A stretch of DNA of 21,951 nt. Source: CAJXOW01 sp964421495. GTDB lineage: Bacteria > Bacteroidota > Rhodothermia > Balneolales > Balneolaceae. Location: positions 1-21,951 of the forward strand of contig CAYQXO010000034.1 of the NCBI GenBank assembly GCA_964421495.1. Direction: 5' to 3'. Position 1 is the first letter of the stretch; each line of letters opens with the position of its first letter. The notes beneath the pieces are model-generated. The model was not told where the DNA came from. It did no database searches and saw only the letters and a program-made list of their open reading frames with translations. The position numbers and the translations under genes were made by a program. Shown piece by piece: positions 16,303 through 21,951 of the stretch.

Positions 16303-17481
16303 TCAATAGAAAGTATTATTGTTATTGGCCAGTTTTTGTAATAGTGGATTCGGTCTGTAACGGTCTTCTCCATAGGTTTCCTGTAATTGGCGGATCTCTT
16401 TTAACACCCATTGCAGTCCCACGTCGTCGGCCCATTCAAGCAGTCCCCGGGGGTAGCGGACTCCTTTTTTCATGGCTTTATCCACATCTTCTACGGTTGC
16501 GACCTGCATATACACGGCGTCGGCCGCCTCGTTGATGAGCATGACCAGAATTCGGTTCAGGATTTGTTCCCCGAGCTTCTCGTCGCGGTTGGGATCGTTA
16601 TTTTTTGAGGAATCTTCGTAATTATAGAATCCCCTGCCTGTTTTTCGCCCGTATAATCTGGCTTCAACCATGCGCTTTTGGGTGAATGAGGGTTTAAACC
16701 GGGGATCGTAAAAGAACTCTTCGAATACGGTCCGGGTGACTTTATAGTTGATATCGTTGCCTATAAAATCCATCAATTCAAACGGTCCCATTTTAAAGCC
16801 TCCAAGTTCCGTCATGGCCCAGTCGATCGTGGGGATATCGGCGATCCCCTCTTCGTAGATTCGCAGGGCTTCTCCGTAAAAGGGACGGGCGACCCGGTTG
16901 ACGATGAAACCGGGGGTGTCTCTGGCGACGACCGGCGATTTATTCCATGACTCCATGAATTCGTACACGTGATCGGTGACCTGCTTATCTGTTTGAATGC
17001 CGGGAATAATTTCAACCAGGGGCATGACCGGCGCCGGGTTGAAAAAATGGGCACCGAGGAAGCGTCGCGGTTTTTTGAGCGCGGCGGATATGGAAGCGAT
17101 GGACAGGGAAGAGGTATTGGTTGCCAGGTAGCTTTCTGCCGGCACGATGCCTTCCAGGCGTTTGAATACGTCCTGTTTGGTTTTCAGATCTTCAACGACG
17201 GCTTCGATGGCCAGGCCCACGTCGGCAAAACGGGTCGTATCCTCGACAAATTGAATGCGGGACATGATCTGCTGGATCTGTTCGTTGCTCATTCGCTCTT
17301 TTTCAACCTGTCGCTGCAGGATATTTCCCAGGTGTTTCCGTGCATTCTCCAAAGCGTTGGTGTACGTATCATAGAGAAATACGTCATGTCTCGCCGTAGC
17401 GGCGATTTGGGCGATGCCCCTGCCCATGGTTCCTGCGCCGACTACGCCGATTTTCGCGTCTTTGTGCAACGGGTTGTTCAT
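16303..17481 (-). CDS. paaH: PaaH: 3-hydroxyadipyl-CoA dehydrogenase
   Basis: This 392-residue NAD-dependent 3-hydroxyacyl-CoA dehydrogenase is predicted to oxidise 3-hydroxyadipyl-CoA to 3-oxoadipyl-CoA. The Rossmann motif is GAGTMG (15-20). HFFNPAPVMPLVEI (about 145-160) is the family signature and TPGFIVNR starts the first helical C-terminal domain. A second, shorter 3HCDH C-terminal-type domain is visible after about residue 310 (LINEAADAVYMQVATVEDVD, then KKGVRYPRGLLEWADDVG). The protein is therefore longer than the roughly 280-residue single-domain enzymes and shorter than E. coli PaaH (about 475). It starts 29 bases after the paaG stop, so translation of the two is probably coupled to one transcript. 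Confidence 0.94.
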   Translation of the reverse strand: MNNPLHKDAKIGVVGAGTMGRGIAQIAATARHDVFLYDTYTNALENARKHLGNILQRQVEKERMSNEQIQQIMSRIQFVEDTTRFADVGLAIEAVVEDLKTKQDVFKRLEGIVPAESYLATNTSSLSIASISAALKKPRRFLGAHFFNPAPVMPLVEIIPGIQTDKQVTDHVYEFMESWNKSPVVARDTPGFIVNRVARPFYGEALRIYEEGIADIPTIDWAMTELGGFKMGPFELMDFIGNDINYKVTRTVFEEFFYDPRFKPSFTQKRMVEARLYGRKTGRGFYNYEDSSKNNDPNRDEKLGEQILNRILVMLINEAADAVYMQVATVEDVDKAMKKGVRYPRGLLEWADDVGLQWVLKEIRQLQETYGEDRYRPNPLLQKLANNNNTFY

Positions 17482-17510
17482 AGAACGTTATACCTGTGGG
17501 AATTTTGCAT

Positions 17511-18308
17511 TTATTTTCCTTCGAACTCGGGATCTCTCTTTTCCAGAAAAGCTTTCACGCCCTCTTTGAAGTCCGCCGTCTCGCCCGCTTTGGATTGTAG
17601 CCGGGCTTCCAGCTCCAGTTGTTCTTCCAGGGTGTGCTGGAAAGTTTGGTTCAATGCTTTTTTGGTCAAGGCAAAGCCCCTTGTGGGTTGTGAGGCGAGG
17701 TGTTCGCCGAGGGACCGGGTTTCGGATTCAAAAGTATCTTCAGGATAGACTTCATATACGAGTCCCCATTCTTTGGCTTTACGGGCCGGGAGTTCTTCAT
17801 CCAGCATCATGAGTTGTTTGGCCCGGTGCGGACCCACCAGCCGGGGTAGCGTGTACGTACCGCCGCTGTCGGGCACCAGCCCGATTTTCCCGAAGGACTG
17901 AACAAAACTCGCGTTTTCGGAAGCCGTTATGATATCGCAGGCAAAAGCCAGGTTGGCGCCCGCGCCCGCCGCGATGCCGTTAACACCGCAAACGACCGGT
18001 TTCCCCATTTGGACCAGCATGCGGATTATGGGGATATAGTTTTCACGGACGGTATTCCCGAGGTCAAAGTCGGAATCCTCCCACTGGTCTGTTATCTCCG
18101 ACAGATTCTGTCCGGCACAAAAAGCCTTGCCCGCCCCGGTCAGAACCAGGCAACGGATCGATTCATCATAGATAACCTCTTTGAGAACTTCCTGAATCTC
18201 CCCGGCCATTTCGGCGGTTATACTGTTCAGTTTGTCCGGTCGATTCAGGGTTAAAAAACCAGTCTGTTTTTCCGTTTCCCAGTTTATGTATGTAAAGTCA
18301 GGGGACAT
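17511..18308 (-). CDS. paaG: PaaG: ring-1,2-epoxyphenylacetyl-CoA isomerase
   Basis: This 265-residue crotonase-fold isomerase converts the 1,2-epoxide of phenylacetyl-CoA to oxepin-CoA and can also shift double bonds of later intermediates. AFCAGQNLSE (62-71) and GIAAGAGANLAFACD (111-125) build the CoA/oxyanion site. FVQSFGKIGLVPDSGGTYTL (135-154) is the PaaG hallmark, with Asp147 at the position of the catalytic aspartate of this isomerase group. The C-terminal EGVKAFLEKRDPEFEGK tail is typical. It is the first gene after the 479-base gap that divides the cluster and is followed closely by paaH. Confidence 0.95.
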   Translation of the reverse strand: MSPDFTYINWETEKQTGFLTLNRPDKLNSITAEMAGEIQEVLKEVIYDESIRCLVLTGAGKAFCAGQNLSEITDQWEDSDFDLGNTVRENYIPIIRMLVQMGKPVVCGVNGIAAGAGANLAFACDIITASENASFVQSFGKIGLVPDSGGTYTLPRLVGPHRAKQLMMLDEELPARKAKEWGLVYEVYPEDTFESETRSLGEHLASQPTRGFALTKKALNQTFQHTLEEQLELEARLQSKAGETADFKEGVKAFLEKRDPEFEGK

Positions 18309-18444
18309 AAATAGATATTAAGATAAGTATTAAACAGGTTCACCGTAAGTAATGAAATTGGTTTACTTAACATTAAATATTCATTTTATCCTGGATAACA
18401 GTCTGTCAGAACTTCGCACCGAGCGTTAGCGATTCCCTCGAAGC

Positions 18445-18548
18445 GAAATTTGATCGTCTGCAAGGCGACAGGGTACCGGTGAAGGAAACTTGCAGTAGTA
18501 CATTGATCAAGCCGATTACCCTGTTAACGCAGCAGACGATCAAATTTC
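18445..18548. repeat. Long hairpin: 17-bp perfect inverted repeat with inner stem
   Basis: GAAATTTGATCGTCTGC (18445-18461) is perfectly complementary to GCAGACGATCAAATTTC (18532-18548). Inside, ACAGGGTA and TACCCTGT form a second 8-bp stem. The whole would fold as one extended hairpin of about 104 nt. It is distinct from R1. The flanks on both sides contain R2-type sequence. Confidence 0.7.
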
Positions 18549-18605
18549 TTGGTGAGTACAGTGAGAAGCGTCACCCGCGTCAGCGAAATTCAGTGCAGCC
18601 CCCTT

Positions 18606-18756
18606 AGAAAAACCGGGGATGGCTCTGAAGCACTTGAGTTGTTCGGCTTTAAGGCTAAAAATGATTATTCTCTACATGCCGATATATTGGTTGTATTCCT
18701 TTTAAAGCAACCACCTGCCGAATTTCTCTGGCTGAAGAGCCATCCCCGGTTTTTCT
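18606..18756 (+). repeat. Structured repeat family R1, copy 3
   Basis: Arms of 21 nt (18606-18626 and 18736-18756) pair perfectly. The core on + reads GAAGCACTTGAGTTGTTCGG and, on the far side, GCCGAATTTCTCTGGCTGAAG. The inner helix is TTCGGC (18642-18647) with GCCGAA (18717-18722). The small block next to it is GAG/CTC here against GGG/CCC in copies 1 and 2, a compensatory change. The apical part is unrelated to the other copies. Confidence 0.8.
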
Positions 18757-18761
18757 TTCGT

Positions 18762-18789
18762 TACGATCCGGAAAGTCCGACAGACTCCT
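18762..18789 (-). repeat. R3 repeat, copy overlapping the paaD stop codon
   Basis: On the - strand this copy reads AGGAGTCTGTCGGACTTTCC then GGATCGTAACG, and continues into AAGAAAAACCGG shared with the paaA-paaB copy. The first bases overlap the paaD stop codon (TAG at 18790-18788). A related inverted sequence, CAGTCTGTCAGAACTT, lies near 18390, so the pair brackets the whole intergenic gap. Confidence 0.55.
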
Positions 18790-19291
18790 AGTGACATTTA
18801 AAATGTTCAAAAGCTTGATTGCAATGATGGCAGTAAAACTGGGCTTTGCACGCCGTGGATCCGAATTTGCTCTGCAGGGATGTTTTCGTCGAATCGCAAT
18901 ACGGACATGCAATTGACTTCTCCGACAGCGGCTGCTGTGTATTCTTCCGGGCCCGGTGTTCCGGTGGAGCGATACCGAAATCCTTCAGTTTTTTCCGGGC
19001 TTCCCCGCTCATCCAGTCGGTAGTCCAGGAGGCTGAAAAATCTTTTTTCACCCTGACGTTCTGCACTCCCTTCTTTTTAAGATACGATAAAATGCTTTGC
19101 TCAATAGCCGACATGGCGGGGCAGCCGGAGTACGTGGGGGTTATATGTACGAGGGTTTCGTGTTCATGAACTTGAACCTTGCGAACGATGCCCATCTCAA
19201 CCACATTCAGCACCGGAATCTCCGGATCGGGGACTTCCCGGAGCCATCGGTAGATCTGTTTTTCATCAATCTGTGATGCGGTTGTCGTCAT
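18788..19291 (-). CDS. paaD: PaaD: phenylacetyl-CoA epoxidase maturation/assembly protein
   Basis: This 167-residue protein has a MIP18/DUF59-type N-terminal domain and a C-terminal zinc ribbon. PaaD is needed for activity of the PaaABC(E) epoxidase, probably in Fe-S or di-iron centre assembly. The first domain has DPEIP (22-26), VEMGIV, and the reactive Cys57 in YSGCPAM. The zinc ribbon is C129-x2-C132, Cys148 in GSTACKA, and C154-x2-C157, ending in FEHFKCH. The length is as in E. coli PaaD (about 165). It lies 215 bases after paaC and is followed by the large repeat-filled gap. Confidence 0.95.
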   Translation of the reverse strand: MTTTASQIDEKQIYRWLREVPDPEIPVLNVVEMGIVRKVQVHEHETLVHITPTYSGCPAMSAIEQSILSYLKKKGVQNVRVKKDFSASWTTDWMSGEARKKLKDFGIAPPEHRARKNTQQPLSEKSIACPYCDSTKTSLQSKFGSTACKAQFYCHHCNQAFEHFKCH

Positions 19292-19373
19292 TAGTAATAA
19301 CTTAAAAGGTTTAAGTATCTAAAACCGGCTTTAGAACTCCGGGACTTTTTATCGGTTGCACGGTAATAGTCAA

Positions 19374-19438
19374 AATACAATTCCTGATTCATGCAAGGTT
19401 TTTATGCCTTTCAAAAGGCCCTTGTATTTCAGTGTATG
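19374..19438. repeat. Nested inverted repeats in the paaC-paaD gap
   Basis: AAATACAA (from about 19373) and TTGTATTT (ending about 19438) are complementary. They enclose the tight palindrome GCCTTTCAAAAGGC and a CAAGG/CCTTG pair. The region could fold into a branched hairpin between paaC and paaD. It lacks a T-run on the operon strand, so it is not a standard terminator. It may modulate mRNA stability between the two genes. Confidence 0.4.
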
Positions 19439-19506
19439 TTTAAAAGTCGTGCAGTTGATCTTTATTAACACTTCATTTAGTCTGTGGGTTTTCGAATACG
19501 TTTTAT

Positions 19507-20268
19507 TCACCATTCGGCGTTCGGATAGGCGCGGGGCAGCCGCTGCATCTCGGCGAGCAGATGGCCGAGGTGTTCCGTATGGAAGCCCGTTCTGCCTCCT
19601 GTTTGCATGTAAATATCATTGGACGGATGTTCCAGTTTCGCTTTTTCGAGCGCCTCGTCTACCGTTTTCAGCCAATCTGCCTGAATTTCGTTCTTATCGG
19701 GAACTCCCAGCTCCGTGATCAATTGTTTCTCGGTCTCATCCTGGTCGAAGAGTTCGCCCGTGTAGGGCCATAGTTCATCGATTGCATGCTGCGTGCGGGT
19801 ATGGCTTTCCCGGGTGCCGTCGCCCAGCTTGATCATCCACTCTCTGCTGTGCCTGAGGTGATATTGGGTTTCGGAATAACCCTTGGAGGCGAGGCCGGCC
19901 ACCTGTTGGTCCTTGCATTGCCTGAGGCGTTCCAGGTAATGCAGGTTAAATGCGCTGAAAAGCAGTTCACGGCCGATGGTAAAAGCGAAATCCCCGATAG
20001 GAAGCTCCACCATCTTGATATTTCGAAACTCTCGTTCGTTCCGGAAAAAAGCCAGATCGTCCGCGTCCCGCTGGTTGTTATCGATTTCGGCTGCGTACTC
20101 CAGCAGGTTGGCGGCCTGACCGATATGGTCGAGCGCCAGGTTGGACAAAGCGATATCCTCTTCAAGAAATGGACCATGACCGCACCACTCAGACGTGCGG
20201 TGTCCCAGGATGAGCCGGTCATCCGCAAGCCTTAGCAGAAATTCGAATAAAGCTTCCCGGGTAGTCAT
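19507..20268 (-). CDS. paaC: PaaC: phenylacetyl-CoA epoxidase structural subunit
   Basis: This 253-residue ferritin-like helical protein pairs with PaaA in the 1,2-phenylacetyl-CoA epoxidase but lacks the metal-binding residues of the catalytic subunit. Recognisable segments are LADDRLILGHRTSEWCGHGP near the N-terminus, then EDIALSNLALDHIGQA, the FRNIKMVELPIGDFAFTIGR stretch, and the conserved C-terminal GGRTGFHTEHLGHLLAEMQ. E. coli PaaC is 248 residues. A good Shine-Dalgarno sequence (AAGGAG at 20277-20282, read on the - strand) precedes the ATG at 20268. The gene begins 64 bases after the paaB stop. Confidence 0.96.
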   Translation of the reverse strand: MTTREALFEFLLRLADDRLILGHRTSEWCGHGPFLEEDIALSNLALDHIGQAANLLEYAAEIDNNQRDADDLAFFRNEREFRNIKMVELPIGDFAFTIGRELLFSAFNLHYLERLRQCKDQQVAGLASKGYSETQYHLRHSREWMIKLGDGTRESHTRTQHAIDELWPYTGELFDQDETEKQLITELGVPDKNEIQADWLKTVDEALEKAKLEHPSNDIYMQTGGRTGFHTEHLGHLLAEMQRLPRAYPNAEW

Positions 20269-20332
20269 AGGCAGTCTCCTTGCATGTTAGGTTTCGATAT
20301 CGCCTGTTCGGGTTTATTCCTCATTTCCCGTC

Positions 20333-20650
20333 TCAATCGGTTGTGGTTCTTTTTTTGGTTGCGCGGGGCACCTCGTAAAATTGAGGATGCCGGTAGATTT
20401 TATCGTCGGCCGGGTCGAAGAATGATTCTTTATCGGATGGATTTGAAGCGGTGATATTTGCCGCGGGAACCACCCAGATGTTGACCGCTTCATTTCGCCG
20501 TGCGTAAACGTCCCTGGCATTTTGCAAAGCCATTTCCGGGTCGGTGGCATGAACATTGCCGGCGTGTTGGTGAGGCGCTCCACGCTTTTTTTGCGTAAAG
20601 ACTTCCCACAGCGGCCATTCGGTATCCGAATAATTTTTTTCCTGGTTCAT
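20333..20650 (-). CDS. paaB: PaaB: phenylacetyl-CoA epoxidase subunit B
   Basis: PaaB is the small non-catalytic subunit that bridges PaaAC dimers in the epoxidase complex. The ATG at 20650 gives 105 residues, close to the E. coli PaaB length (95), and starts MNQEKNYSDTEWPLWEVFTQ. The family core follows: GAPHQHAGNVHATDPEMALQ (24-43), then NARDVYARRNEAVNIWVVPA. A longer frame to 20773 would add 41 residues with no family resemblance, covering an inverted-repeat region, so I rejected it. A lysine- and threonine-rich tail ends the protein. Confidence 0.95.
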   Translation of the reverse strand: MNQEKNYSDTEWPLWEVFTQKKRGAPHQHAGNVHATDPEMALQNARDVYARRNEAVNIWVVPAANITASNPSDKESFFDPADDKIYRHPQFYEVPRATKKRTTTD

Positions 20651-20725
20651 TTCAAGTAGTGATGATTTATTTGCCGGGTTGTGCGTAGAATCAAGCGTTT
20701 TGAATTCTCTCTCGAAACTGGAGAT

Positions 20726-20820
20726 CCGGGAGTTTGTCGGACTTTTACACATATACTGCAAAATCCAGCTCAAACCGGACTTTCTTTCATTACGACCCGA
20801 AAGTCTGACTTGCTCCCGGA
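20726..20820 (-). repeat. R3 repeat with inverted partner, paaA-paaB gap
   Basis: The R3 unit at 20775-20820 (on -, TCCGGGAGCAAGTCAGAC, then TTTCGGGTCGTAATGAAAGA) is accompanied by an inverted partner at 20726-20746 (CCGGGAGTTTGTCGGAC on +). The two arms match at about 17 of 21 positions, so this 95-base segment can fold as a hairpin. It resembles a tiny inverted-repeat element, without any coding capacity. Confidence 0.55.
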
Positions 20821-20872
20821 CATTGGTTGTACGACCCTTGCAATAAAAAGGTACGGGCTCATCGTTCCGCGG

Positions 20873-21808
20873 TCAGCTCGCTTTCTGCTTTCTCAAATCG
20901 TGTTTGCGGGCGTAGGCGTCGGCGGCCTCCCGGACCCAGCGACCCGATTCGCGGGCCTCTTTACGAGCTTTCAGACGTTCATGATTCATGGGACCATTGC
21001 CCCGTATCACCTGCCAGAATTCATCCCAGTCGATTTCCCCGATTTCCCAGTGACCCGCTTCCTCATTGAAAGTCAGTTCGGGATCCGGGATTTCGAGTCC
21101 CATTTCGTGCGCTTCGGGGATAACACGGTCGATAAAATTCTGGCGCAATTCGTCATTGCTTTTGCGCTTGATCTTCCATTGCATCATTTCATCGGAATTC
21201 GGGGAGTTCTCGTCGGGCAGCCCAAACATCATCAGGCACGGCCACCACCAGCGATTGAGAGCGTCCTGGACCATTTCCCGCTGTTCCGGAATTCCGTTGG
21301 CCAGGGTAGCCACGATTTCGTGTCCCTGTTTACGATGAAACGTTTCTTCCTTACAGATGCGTATCATGGCCCGGGAATAGGGACCATAGGAGGTTTTGAC
21401 GAGCATCGTCTGATTTACCATGGCGGCTCCGTCCACGAGCCACCCGATCATACCGATGTCGGCCCAGCTCAGGGTCGGGTAATTGAAAATGTTGGAATAT
21501 TTCGCTTCCCCGTTCAGCAGTTGCTCCATCATTTCATCCCGGCTGATTCCCAGCGTCTCGGTATTGCTGTATATATACATACCATGGCCGGCCTCATCCT
21601 GCACCTTGGCCAGCAGTCCCAGTTTGCGTTTCAGGCTGGGAGCCCGGGTGATCCAATTCCCCTCGGGCAGCATACCCACAATTTCGGAATGGGCATGCTG
21701 CGACATCATTCGAATCAGTTGATGCCGATAGCGCTCGGGCATCCAGTCTTTCGGTTCTATCTTCTGATCATCGTCGATTTTCTCTTGGAATTTTTTTTCA
21801 GGTTCCAT
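20873..21808 (-). CDS. paaA: PaaA: phenylacetyl-CoA epoxidase catalytic (di-iron) subunit
   Basis: This 311-residue bacterial multicomponent-monooxygenase-like subunit introduces oxygen into the aromatic ring of phenylacetyl-CoA. The ferritin-like metal site is visible: Glu42 in HAHSEIVGMLPEG, the ExxH pair Glu72-His75 in QDEAGHG, and the second ExxH pair Glu155-His158 in KEETFHRKQGHE. The length is practically that of E. coli PaaA (309). It is the first gene of the cluster on this strand within the window. Electrons would come from the reductase PaaE, whose gene is not present here. The ATG at 21808 begins MEPEKKFQEKID. A 222-base gap with an R3 hairpin separates it from paaB. Confidence 0.97.
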   Translation of the reverse strand: MEPEKKFQEKIDDDQKIEPKDWMPERYRHQLIRMMSQHAHSEIVGMLPEGNWITRAPSLKRKLGLLAKVQDEAGHGMYIYSNTETLGISRDEMMEQLLNGEAKYSNIFNYPTLSWADIGMIGWLVDGAAMVNQTMLVKTSYGPYSRAMIRICKEETFHRKQGHEIVATLANGIPEQREMVQDALNRWWWPCLMMFGLPDENSPNSDEMMQWKIKRKSNDELRQNFIDRVIPEAHEMGLEIPDPELTFNEEAGHWEIGEIDWDEFWQVIRGNGPMNHERLKARKEARESGRWVREAADAYARKHDLRKQKAS

Positions 21809-21850
21809 AAAAAAGCGCTTCCAATCCAGGTTAAAAGAAAATGGTTATAT

Positions 21851-21951
21851 ATGATATCAGACTTTTGGGACACTGTAAAACAAAAAGACCGGGGCGAGCG
21901 GGCTGCGGCCGTTCCTTCGATTGAAAATTTTTACGCGCGGTTTTGCCGCTT
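21851..21951 (+). CDS. Possible partial gene, N-terminal 33 codons, runs off the window
   Basis: A frame from the ATG at 21851 stays open to the window edge and reads MISDFWDTVKQKDRGERAAA, then VPSIENFYARFCR. The amphipathic, charged composition looks like real protein, but I do not recognise the family. It would be divergent from paaA with only 42 bases between the start codons, which is tight for two promoters. The alternative is non-coding leader DNA of the paa cluster. The rest of the gene is needed to decide. Confidence 0.3.
   Translation, partial: MISDFWDTVKQKDRGERAAAVPSIENFYARFCR

Larger units (their letters stand above)
18309..18787. other. Intergenic region paaD-paaG (479 bases) packed with repeats
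   Basis: This is the largest gene-free stretch in the window. It splits the paa cluster into paaABCD and paaG-Z parts. It holds an R3-like inverted copy (about 18390-18405), an R2 unit (18415-18437), a 17-bp perfect inverted repeat forming a long hairpin (18445-18548), R1 copy 3 (18606-18756), and an R3 copy that overlaps the paaD stop (18762-18789). Small open frames here have no recognisable features. A promoter for paaG might lie in the AT-rich leader 18309-18370, but I cannot point to convincing boxes. Confidence 0.65.

Noticed and set aside
18309..18787. CRISPR array or insertion sequence in the large repeat-filled gap
   Set aside because: The repeats differ in type and spacing, with no regular repeat-spacer pattern, and no transposase frame is present.
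20651..20773. Longer N-terminus for PaaB
   Set aside because: The extra 41 residues do not resemble PaaB and cover repeat DNA. The internal ATG at 20650 gives the family length.

Overview
The window looks like a chromosomal segment from a Gram-negative bacterium of the Bacteroidota/Balneolota/Rhodothermota neighbourhood. A halotolerant Balneolota-like organism is my best guess, not a proven one. The hints are protein style (zinc-less sirtuin, fused E1 alpha-beta dehydrogenase, paa gene order), weak Shine-Dalgarno sequences before most genes, a lipoprotein signal, and mid-range GC. There is no 16S gene to settle it.

Layout, left half (+ strand unless stated). The 3' end of a 23S rRNA gene (about 1-461), a GC-rich spacer, and a 5S rRNA gene (about 604-722) end an rRNA operon. 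Then come a class III-type sirtuin, an SGNH/GDSL-like hydrolase, a glycine-rich predicted lipoprotein (-), a short-chain dehydrogenase (-), a HisC-type aminotransferase, a fused alpha-beta 2-oxoacid dehydrogenase E1, and a membrane sensor histidine kinase of the HisKA_2 type. These genes are mostly unrelated to one another.

Layout, right half (- strand, read from 21808 down to 10489). This is an almost complete aerobic phenylacetate catabolic cluster: paaA-paaB-paaC-paaD, paaG-paaH-paaI-paaJ-paaY-paaZ, then an enoyl-CoA hydratase/isomerase-family gene. PaaABC(D) make the ring 1,2-epoxide of phenylacetyl-CoA. PaaG isomerises it to the oxepin. PaaZ opens the ring and oxidises the aldehyde. PaaJ thiolase, a hydratase (possibly the last gene) and PaaH complete beta-oxidation to acetyl-CoA and succinyl-CoA. 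PaaI and PaaY are thioesterases that clear dead-end CoA esters. The CoA ligase PaaK, the reductase PaaE and a regulator are not in the window. A possible partial gene runs off the right edge on the + strand.

The most unusual content is between the genes. Four copies of a roughly 150-175 nt element (840-1013, 1791-1949, 10304-10472, 18606-18756) share a conserved asymmetric core. Each is closed by a long, nearly perfect terminal helix whose sequence differs from copy to copy while both arms change together. Internal helices also show compensatory changes. This looks like an undescribed structured RNA or hairpin repeat family. A second, shorter repeat recurs in the same orientation in three intergenic gaps of the paa cluster (paaA-paaB, paaD-paaG, paaY-paaZ). 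A third family of degenerate repeats and a separate long hairpin occupy 5938-6095 and 18390-18600. No transposase, tRNA or CRISPR array was seen.
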